A stretch of DNA of 64,000 nt from Steromphala cineraria (taxonomy: Eukaryota > Mollusca > Gastropoda > Trochida > Trochidae), in NCBI GenBank assembly GCA_916613615.1, contig OU744728.1:33247950-33311949 (forward strand). Direction: 5' to 3'. The notes below the pieces were generated by a model. That model ran no database searches. It had not been told where the DNA came from and saw only the letters and a program-made list of their open reading frames with translations. Made by a program: the position numbers and the translations under genes. This document shows positions 57,544 to 64,000 of the stretch, piece after piece. Positions within the stretch are counted from its first letter, which is position 1; every line of letters starts with the position of its first letter.

Positions 57544-58147
57544 GGCGGCAGTGGAAACTACACAAAACCTTATACTAGACAGGCGGCAGTGGAAACTGCA
57601 CAAAACCTTATACTAGACTGGCGGCAGTGGAAACTGCACAAAACCTTATACTAGACAGGCGGCGGTGGAACCTGCACAAAACCTTATACTTGACAGGCGG
57701 CGGTGGAAACTGTACAAAACCTTATACTAGACAGGCGGCAGTGGAAACTGCACAAAACCTTATACTAGACAGGCGGCGGTGGAACCTGCACAAAACCTTA
57801 TACTTGACAGGCGGCGGTGGAAACTGCACAAAACCTTATACTAGACAGGCGGCAGTGGAAACTGCACAAAACCTTATACTTGACAGGCGGCAGTGGAAAC
57901 TGCACAAAACCTTATACTAGACAGGCGGCAGTGGAAACTGCACAAAACCTTATTCTAGACAGGCGGCAGTGGAAACTGCACAAAACCTTATACTAGACAG
58001 GCGGCAGTGGAAACTGCACAAAACCTTATACTAGACAGGCGGCAGTGAAACCTGCACAAAACCTTATACTAGACAGGCGGCAGTGGAAACTGCACAAAAC
58101 CTTATACTAGACAGGCGGCAGTGGAACCTGCACAAAACCTTATACCA
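57544..58147. repeat. Minisatellite C: 38-bp unit, 16 copies
   Basis: Units begin with GGCGGCAGTGG or GGCGGCGGTGG at 57,544, 57,582, 57,620 and every 38 bp to 58,114, ending just after TTATAC near 58,147. Blocks are AAACTGCACAAAACC and TTATACTAGACA. A second type (AACCTGCAC, TATACTTGACA) is interspersed. Because 38 = 3x12+2, the reading frame rotates each unit, so the apparent 97-codon open frame at 57,627-57,920 cycles through three peptide versions. I consider it spurious. Confidence 0.97.
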
Positions 58148-58319
58148 GCCCTGACTGTCGGGACTGCTGATTATTGAATAAGCAGATTCACAAATTTGGT
58201 TTCACGTAGGTTATTTACAAGTAGGTGTGATAACCTTATTGAAGAAAACTTACTGAGGAATTAAAAGGCTTTACTAATATTAAATACTAAGTGACAATTA
58301 AAATTCGGTTGAGTAAAGA

Positions 58320-59014
58320 TGAAGGGAAAACTTTTACAGACCTTTTCTAAGAAGTAAACAAACTCTAAAGTAAAACATACTCTTGTGAAAGATGTCTACA
58401 TGGGTATTCTATTCTAGAGAGAATCTACCCAAAGAGCATAAAGCAGACTGTAGAAGTGTAAGTGAAACAGCTATCAATATTGAAATGCCTAAAGAGGGCA
58501 ATGAAACTCTCTGTTTTAAAAATTATCAAAATCATATGCCTGCACCTTAGGTTATTTATGCTGATTTTTAATCGATCAACAAAAAAGTTCATAACATGCA
58601 ACCGTAACCGAACTAAAGTTTTACTGTTAAAACTCAGAAACATGATGCATGTGTGTTTGGATTTCTAGTTGTTAGAAATAAATCACTCATTTACAGAGGA
58701 CCAAATGCAACAGAGATATTTTTATTAGATCTTATTTAATCCAGGAAACTGAATTACCACCTATTGAATATTTTTATAATGATTTATCTGAAAACCATAT
58801 GACTAATGATGAACATAAACGTGCTAAAAATTGTGGGATTCATTCGGATGTAAGAATTTAGGTGACTATCATGACCTTTTTCTTAAAACTGACATATTAT
58901 TATTGGCTGATGTATTTGAGACATTACGGATTGGATCCTGCACATTATTTCACCAGTCCAGGACTTCCCTTGGATGCCCTGCTTATGAAAACTGATATAA
59001 AACTCAAACTTCTA
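58320..59014 (+). pseudogene. Polinton/Maverick-type DNA polymerase B remnant, N-terminal part
   Basis: This is a dead copy of the protein-primed family B DNA polymerase that replicates Polinton/Maverick transposons. CERCLHGYS at 58,384 and EHKADC ending at 58,451 form the zinc-binding-like C-x2-C...H-x3-C region upstream of the exonuclease. MPKEGNE, FKNYQNHMPAP and IYADF follow; the IYADF run is the ExoI motif, and its usual Glu codon is a TAA stop at 58,569. Further in-frame stops lie at 58,548, 58,605 and 58,614. YRGPNATEIF (58,692 on) is followed at about 58,740 by ELPPIEYFYNDL, which in the family lies much further along, so an internal segment is missing. GDYHDLFLKTDILLLADVF (58,861 on) and then PAHYFTSPGL sit in different frames. 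The fragment is interrupted at 59,014 by a LINE. Family assignment is confident; the exact start is not. Confidence 0.87.
59000..59014. repeat. Target-site duplication, left copy (15 bp)
   Basis: AAACTCAAACTTCTA at 59,000-59,014 is repeated exactly at 59,931-59,945, on both sides of the 916-bp LINE fragment. It lies inside the polymerase pseudogene, whose reading resumes across the second copy. Long perfect duplications are typical of LINE target-primed integration. Confidence 0.92.
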
Positions 59015-59930
59015 GGTAGGTAGGTAGGTTTATTTAATTCCCCCCAGATTTGGAGATACAAGTTAAATCAAAACATTAAATTAGTTTCAACATTGAAATA
59101 ATGTTATTTATATGGGGAGGTAGGTCCAGTTGATGCCTAGGGCAAAGTGTCCAACAAGCAGAAGCAGCTGTGTTGTGTCGATGTCGTATGTGTGTTGACC
59201 AAGCAAGACACCAGTCAGAGTTCTCAGATCAAGATTGTCCAGGAGAACATAAGTTTCAATACCGAAAATGTCAAGAATATCAGTCCACATGGTTTCACGT
59301 TTCTATGTGACGTCTTTGTCCAGACATAGATGGAGAAGATGGTGCACGAGACCATGCACAAGACAAGAGCACAAAGTACACAGTTCAGTCCTCACTGGAT
59401 GAGTGATGAGAGACAGCACAGCTTTGAGTCTAGCACGTCTGTGCGGATGGAATTTACCCTCTGTAAATTTACCCTTCATAGCAGGTGTGGAGAATAGACT
59501 CTGTGACAGTTCCTAAATAGCTCCATAGTTGGGTCACTGTCAAGTCGTGTCAGAAGTTCATTATTTTCTACGCTGCCAACTTTCTTCTTCACCTGTAGTT
59601 TCCAACTATTTGTTGTCGGCAAGGAACACAGTCGAGCCTGTGAAAGAACTTCATCAAGTCCATAGCGAGTGCACACATTCTTTATTTCTGGAATAAATCC
59701 ATTGGTTACTTGATTGCTGGAGACACGATCAGAAAAGAAGCGATACATGAAAGTAGACTTTGCTGAACATCGAGTTGGGCAGTTGAGCAAGCGTCCAAAG
59801 AGACGGATGCTTATGGTTGCCATGATGGGAAGTATTCTAATTAGTGAGAGAACCATATCTGTATGAGTTCTTGTGGGTAATCATTGGATTAGCTTCAGAC
59901 ATAGTCTGTGTGCCCTTTCTAATTGGAGAC
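59015..59930 (-). mobile_element. 5'-truncated CR1-like LINE insertion, 916 bp
   Basis: The insertion sits between two exact copies of a 15-bp target duplication. On the minus strand it ends with AATTAAATAAA followed by CCTACCTACCTACC, a short microsatellite-type 3' tail of the kind used by CR1-like elements instead of poly(A). Only the 3' end of the element is present, as expected from incomplete reverse transcription. It cut a Polinton polymerase pseudogene in two. Confidence 0.88.
59108..59900 (-). pseudogene. C-terminal end of LINE ORF2 (post-RT region), frameshifted
   Basis: The minus strand reads an open stretch at 59,856-59,476, including ISIRLFGRLLNCPTR and LPTTNSWKLQVKKKV. These resemble the region after the RT domain in invertebrate CR1-like elements (a 'HKRQLGLFG' type motif, then a 'SWF...WK' region). 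A separate open stretch at 59,290-59,108 reads TMWTDILDIFG after a Cys/His-rich segment, as at the C-terminal end of ORF2. A stop near 59,476 and frame changes between the parts show it is inactive. No RT catalytic motifs are present, because the copy is 5'-truncated. Confidence 0.75.
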
Positions 59931-59945
59931 AAACTCAAACTTCTA
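59931..59945. repeat. Target-site duplication, right copy (15 bp)
   Basis: Exact copy of AAACTCAAACTTCTA found at 59,000-59,014, marking the right border of the LINE insertion. Confidence 0.92.
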
Positions 59946-60515
59946 ACTGATTATGATATGCATATTGTATTGAGAAGGGGCTTCGAGGGGAGATATCCAT
60001 GCTTTCCAAAAGACATACCAAAGCTAACAATATTTACGTGGGTAATTATGATGCAAGTAAGCCAAGTAGGTATATACTCTTTTTAGATAATAACCTTCAT
60101 GTTTGGGCTATAAGTCAATATTTACCTACAGGAGGATGTAAGTGGGTTGATTATACCCATTTACCCATTACACAACAAACGGCGCATGTAATGGGGGTAG
60201 CTAAAGATTCCAAACGGGATATATATTTGAAGTTGACCTCAAATATCCATAAGGATTAGATTAAACCCACAACACCTATCCTTTAGCCCCAGAAAGATTG
60301 ACTGTTAAACAAGAATAGTTGTCCGATTACCAAAATAACTTACTAGGACCTACTCAGTTATGAGACATCAAAACGTAGTTCGAAATTTGATGAACAAATC
60401 AAAATATGCAGTTCATCATGAAATCTTCAACTATATATTTCTTTCGGTATGAAGTTAACTAAAGTACATAGGGTTCTTCAATATAACCTGAGTCCTTATT
60501 CTTATGATAACTGCA
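59931..60515 (+). pseudogene. Polinton/Maverick-type DNA polymerase B remnant, continuation after the LINE
   Basis: Reading resumes in the duplicated target site as LTDYDMHIVLRRG (from 59,946). It shifts frame near 59,985 into SKRHTKANNIYVGNYD and DNNLHVWAISQYLP; the latter corresponds to polymerase motif A and keeps its Asp, but the family LYGWAM core is altered. After a stop at 60,257, YPLAPERLTV appears in another frame (60,277 on), then YAVHHE and GMKLTKVHRVLQYN (60,446 on). Recognisable similarity ends near 60,515. Motif B (K...NSxYG) and motif C (DTD) are absent, so the C-terminal palm and thumb are lost. Together with the part before 59,014 this is one broken gene split by a later insertion. 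Confidence 0.86.
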
Positions 60516-61485
60516 AGGGACTACAGGAGAAATGAAGTAGTCTGGTTTACAGGTTTTACATTTGTACTTTTACATGAGATTGGATCAACCTTCTATTTAA
60601 CGTTTCTGATAAACCTACGGATCGAGTTCCTCTTCTTCACTGGATTCATATTTCCCTGATAATGATAATAGTTGGCTTGTTTGAAGAGCTTCACAAATGT
60701 AGCGTGAATCAATCGCTTCATTATTCTTCAGTTTATACAATGCAGTTCAAAAGGTGTCGGAAGTAAAACTCTTGGGCCTCTCCTAATACAACATTGATTG
60801 ACGCAGCAATATTACCATTCAGCTCGCCCGACATTTCCCGCAGATAATGTCACCCTTTGGTATTTACAAATTCTACATCCAGGAAAGAAATTGGATAAAC
60901 TAAAGTACATGAATATGTAGTTGAGTCCTCGCTCACATTTATTGAGGACGTGTATGTATACCTGCCTGAGTGTCTGCAATTGCATGTGTGTGTGTCTTCA
61001 GTGTGTGTTTTGAATGCGCAAGGTTGAACGCGTCAGTGATAGGATGTGGTAAAATTCAATCAATGAAAGTGAATCATGTAAATAAACATATCAATATATG
61101 GTGTATTTGTAAGAAAACGATATATGCATGGATAGAAAGGTTTCAATTTAATGTTTGTTGACAGAGTATAAGTGAATTTGTTTGATATGTTTATTAAGAA
61201 TTGCCTTCAAAATTTATTAAGTTTATGGAGGTATAAAACCGCTGTGCAAACATGTAACTGTGTGAGAACAAACTAACCGATTAAACTACCGTAGGTGCCA
61301 TACTGGTGACTTTTAAATTGTGACTATAACGTAATCGGATCAAACAAATAAAGTTCATGGTAAAACGGGACACAAAATCTTGTTGAGAAACAAAGCGACC
61401 GATCCCCATGCAACTGTGTTAGTCCTGGTACATTGTCTACTGAGAAGAAAACACGATCAAGCAATACCACTTATTTATCAAAATA
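60516..61485. other. Unassigned sequence downstream of the polymerase remnant
   Basis: Roughly 1 kb with no recognised gene. Short open frames, such as 63 codons at 60,970-61,161, have no recognisable motif and sit in AT-rich DNA where such lengths arise by chance. It could be further decayed Polinton DNA, but I see no integrase, capsid, protease or ATPase motif. Confidence 0.5.
60615..60849 (-). pseudogene. Possible frameshifted coding fragment, unrecognised
   Basis: On the minus strand two open stretches abut. The first, 60,849-60,733, includes an ATG at 60,834 and reads ...ASINVVLGEAQEFYF. The second, 60,746-60,615, reads ...SRYICEALQTSQ... and ends in an acidic ESSEEEELDP before a TAG. 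A one-base shift near 60,735 would connect them. The residue composition looks protein-like, but I recognise no family, and 40-codon open stretches occur by chance, so this is tentative. Confidence 0.2.
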
Positions 61486-61527
61486 GTGTGTGTGTGCGTG
61501 TGTGTGTGTGTGTGTGTAGGTGTGTGT
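61486..61527. repeat. (TG)n microsatellite
   Basis: A 42-bp nearly pure TG run with interruptions CG near 61,497 and AGG near 61,518. It is simple-sequence DNA, probably length-polymorphic. It lies inside a short open frame (61,380-61,601) that is therefore not credible as a gene. Confidence 0.95.
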
Positions 61528-61617
61528 TTACCGTACTTTCACGAAGTGGCAAGGCAGGACGTAAATCGATTGTTCGAAACACGGTACTTGTTTACAAATA
61601 GTTCCGTCATAAGTAAA

Positions 61618-61646
61618 GGGGCGTGGCTAAATGTGATGTGACGTCA
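61618..61646. promoter_or_regulatory. GC-box-like motif followed by a full CRE octamer
   Basis: GGGGCGTGGC (61,618-61,627) matches Sp1/KLF-type sites. TGACGTCA (61,639-61,646, in GTGACGTCAC) is the full CREB/ATF consensus. The spacing resembles a promoter-proximal module, but no gene or transcript start is visible nearby, so function is inferred only from the motifs. Confidence 0.3.
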
Positions 61647-61975
61647 CGAAATTATGTTGATACAGGAATGAACTAAATTTCTGTTACAGTGTTCAGCAAA
61701 TCAGAAAAACGCAAAGCGAATGCCATGTATTAATTTACAAATAATATATAACACGTTGTATACCACTTTGTGACCCCTAAAATACCTGTGCCAAAGATAA
61801 GAACATTAAATTCAAGATATTCCCATTTTACAAAATGGACACAAATGATAGAAAAATGCGACAATTAAAAGAAGACTATTTCATTAATATGTTAAGACCA
61901 CAACGTAATGTTTGATAGTAACATTTCTTATTCTATCAAATGTTTATTGTGACCATCCTACCGCTTGCCTGATTG

Positions 61976-61983
61976 TGACGTCA
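61976..61983. promoter_or_regulatory. Second full CRE octamer
   Basis: TGACGTCA occurs again 337 bp from the first copy, with a near match TGACATCA about 30 bp further on. An exact octamer is expected roughly once per 65 kb in random sequence, so two this close are mildly notable. Confidence 0.3.
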
Positions 61984-62234
61984 TAACATTGTTTTGTCAA
62001 ATTCATCGTGACATCAATTTGTAGGAATGTTTTGAGAGGATAGTGTCATTGTTGTCATCACTTCTTTCTTTCAACTGAGAAATTGTTTAGTTGTCCTTTA
62101 GTCCTGGGGCTGAGGGGGGTCCTGTGTGCAAAAATATGTCCCCGAAGTTTGACTCTTAATTCCTGTAGGACACCCTTAGGAGATCGATAAAAACTTGGGT
62201 AGACATTCCAAATCTGGGGCCGGAAGCTGTAATT

Positions 62235-62545
62235 CAAGATGGCGTCCAAGATGGCCGCCGTATCCTTATAAACCATATAAATCAATCTGGATCTGTCCCA
62301 GAATGTTGAATTTGGTGTCTATACCTAGGTTTTCGGGGTCAAGGAATCCAATGGAACCATTATGGAGGTACACAAAGTAATAGATAATGGTAAATTCCAA
62401 GATGGCCGTCAAAAAAGCGCCAAATCCTTTCGGCCAGCATATCATGGTTCCTAACTGACATAGGAGAGTAAACTTAGTGTCCTTTTTGGGGTTTTAAGGG
62501 TCAGTAATTACGGTCAGACCATTCACTTAATGCTTAATTGTTTAA
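62235..62545. repeat. Degenerate tandem element with CAAGATGGC boxes
   Basis: CAAGATGGCGTC (62,235), CAAGATGGCCGCC (62,247) and CAAGATGGCCGTC (62,398) each head a stretch that then aligns loosely. ATTTGGTGTC...GGTTTTCGGGGTCA in the first unit matches CTTAGTGTCC...GGGGTTTTAAGGGTCA in the second, with a period near 163 bp. A weaker third relative may lie at about 62,845-62,895 (GAGAGTACCCTTGGTGGC). It looks like an old dispersed repeat. The boxes resemble the YY1 AAGATGGCGGC core. Confidence 0.5.
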
Positions 62546-63192
62546 TTCAATACAAAGTACCATTTTTATCAGTATATTGGTATGTAGACGTGCCTAGAAT
62601 GCATACATTTTCACCAGCAATGGCGTATCTGAACACTTTTTGCCTTTAGTATCCCTGCAATTTATGTAAAATTACTTTTCAAATATGTTTTACATGCAAT
62701 AGTAATAAAATTACAACAAGATCATTGCTGAGAAATGCTTCTTTACAAAAGTATACATCCGCACCTAGTACCACATCGCCAGCCTTCACATTACAATGTG
62801 ATAATGACCCATTCTGTTTGACATCAAGGTTCATAGTTGAGCTATGAGAGTACCCTTGGTGGCTTTTATGGGGAGTTTGGGCTCAAACATTTTGTCTGAA
62901 CATTCGCTTTACCAGATATCAAAGTTCATTTCTGTACAGTCCCTCCAGTTGAGTAGCCTATAACTATGTTGATGTGCCACACAGGTGCAAAACGGCTACG
63001 ACAGTCAACACGAATGACCGACATTCTCCGACATTCTATATTTGCATATATCTAATTCGTACCACAAACTTTAAACGAAGGCTCATGAAGGACCTCAAAG
63101 TCTCAAAAAACTCTGAACACCAAAGATATTGAGGACATCGTTGAAATAACCATTTCAGAATTACTATTTACAGTCAATACTAGTTCTTGTTT
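62546..63192. other. Unassigned sequence
   Basis: About 650 bp without a recognised gene. It contains a perfect 10-bp tandem duplication, CCGACATTCT twice at 63,018-63,037, and the possible third relative of the CAAGATGGC element near 62,845-62,895. Nothing else stands out. Confidence 0.5.
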
Positions 63193-63272
63193 ATCCTGCT
63201 ACATCAGCGTATAAGTCTCTGTGTTATGCTACACCACATCGATGTGAGACTTATACGCTGATGTAGCAGGAT
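63193..63272. repeat. Perfect 26-bp inverted repeat with palindromic loop
   Basis: The arm at 63,193-63,218 (starting ATCCTGCTACATCAGCG) is the exact reverse complement of 63,247-63,272 (starting AGACTTATACGCTGATG). They are separated by a 28-nt loop whose last 12 bases, CACATCGATGTG (63,235-63,246), are themselves a palindrome. It could be a fold-back or MITE remnant, a recombination by-product, or a transcribed hairpin. No target-site duplication was found. Confidence 0.9.
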
Positions 63273-64000
63273 GGTTTTAGTTAAAATATTATTTTACGAA
63301 GGGATTTACTAAAAGGCACGGTTGCTACTTGGTTGCATCATGGTCGGTCTCGTACTGAGATCGCATGAGAAGGACGTTGTATTATGTGCATACCTAAAGA
63401 GATGTTCAATTTAATAAACTTGGAAGCCATGGAACATCAATTTTATCAAATCTTATGGTGAATTCCATAGACAGAAAAGCAAAGTCTACATTACATCCGC
63501 TCCAGCGATCAAGATGGACAGTTCAAGAGATGCAGAATACTTTCTGAGTAAAGTTTTGTAGATGATTTAATACACCAATTGAAGATAAAGCAAACATCTC
63601 TTACAGACGAGCTTGTATTAGACTGATTTAATGATGTGTGTTAATGGGTTAAAGTTTATGTGACAGTTCAGTACAAAAGAGGAAAGCACAATAAAATTGG
63701 AACAGAGTTGCCCAAGAACCAAGAATATTATCAGATTATTTGGAGGTGGTTTAAGACCAGAAGAACATGACTGTGTTTATCTATAATGTAGCAGCTTATT
63801 TCTAACCGAGGAGAAGCATGCCGGCATACCAACAGGACTGCCGACGATGATGATGATGTAAGCACAAGTAAAGGCAACCATGAATATATTCCTTAATCAA
63901 TTTACACCCTAACAACAGAGTACTTGTGAAGTAGTTAAAGCTCTAAAATGGTGATCTAATTCCATAAATTTAAATAAACATGACTAATTTCTTCCAGTCA
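63273..64000. other. Unassigned right end of the window
   Basis: About 730 bp with no recognised gene. Several 35-50-codon open stretches occur, for example one around 63,430-63,560, but none shows a motif I can name. A GATGATGATGATG run is present near 63,846. Confidence 0.5.

Larger units (their letters stand above)
61528..62234. other. Unassigned region between the microsatellite and the CAAGATGGC repeat
   Basis: Apart from the CRE and GC-box motifs listed separately, about 700 bp hold no recognisable gene. The minus-strand 75-codon frame at 62,058-62,285 and the plus-strand 61-codon frame at 62,195-62,380 overlap the repeat and have no recognised motif. Confidence 0.5.

Noticed and set aside
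57627..57920. 97-codon open frame in the 38-bp minisatellite
   Set aside because: The frame rotates every unit and the peptide is simply the repeat in three phases. There is no independent sign of coding.
58425..58668. Overlapping 72-codon minus and 68-codon plus open frames
   Set aside because: Both are out of frame or antisense to the recognised Polinton polymerase reading.
59015..59030. GGTAGGTAGGTAGG as a telomere-like repeat
   Set aside because: It is the short microsatellite tail of the minus-strand LINE, not TTAGGG, and is bounded by the target duplication.
59147..59329. 60-codon plus-strand open frame
   Set aside because: It is antisense to the LINE ORF2 end, which has the better protein signature.
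61380..61601. 73-codon plus-strand open frame
   Set aside because: A large part of it is the TG microsatellite read as VRVCVCVC; no motif.

Overview
This window is eukaryotic nuclear DNA dominated by tandem repeats. About 56.5 kb of the 64 kb is satellite or minisatellite DNA, and I see no intact protein-coding gene. The flanks hold decayed animal-type transposable elements: CR1-like non-LTR retrotransposon (LINE) pieces and a Polinton/Maverick-type protein-primed DNA polymerase B. This points to a metazoan. The style of the LINE proteins suggests an invertebrate, possibly a mollusc or another lophotrochozoan, but that is inference from family resemblance only.

Layout. (1) 1-33,380: satellite A, a 54-bp monomer in roughly 618 copies, already running at the left edge. 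It contains several higher-order duplications. Because 54 is a multiple of three and the monomer lacks stops in three of six frames, it throws up spurious open frames of up to 1,255 codons. (2) 33,381-33,575: decayed edge monomers. (3) 33,576-34,186: nothing recognised. (4) 34,187-34,771: broken plus-strand reverse transcriptase of a non-LTR element; the next array begins shortly after its catalytic motif. (5) 34,772-57,319: satellite B, a 40-bp monomer in roughly 560 copies, most carrying GGTACC, with 2,196-, 1,520- and 679-bp higher-order duplications. (6) 57,320-57,543: short spacer. (7) 57,544-58,147: minisatellite C, 16 copies of a GC-richer 38-bp unit.

(8) About 58,320-60,515: Polinton-type DNA polymerase B pseudogene with stops, frameshifts, an internal deletion and no C-terminal palm motifs. 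It is split by a 916-bp minus-strand LINE 3' end (59,015-59,930) flanked by a perfect 15-bp target-site duplication. (9) 60,516-64,000: mostly unassigned single-copy-looking DNA with a TG microsatellite, two full CRE octamers, a degenerate tandem element with CAAGATGGC motifs, and a perfect 26-bp-arm hairpin.

The parts do not form a pathway. The biology here is structural: satellite amplification by unequal exchange, edge decay, and nested transposon insertion. The setting is consistent with pericentromeric or other heterochromatin, but nothing in the sequence proves that.
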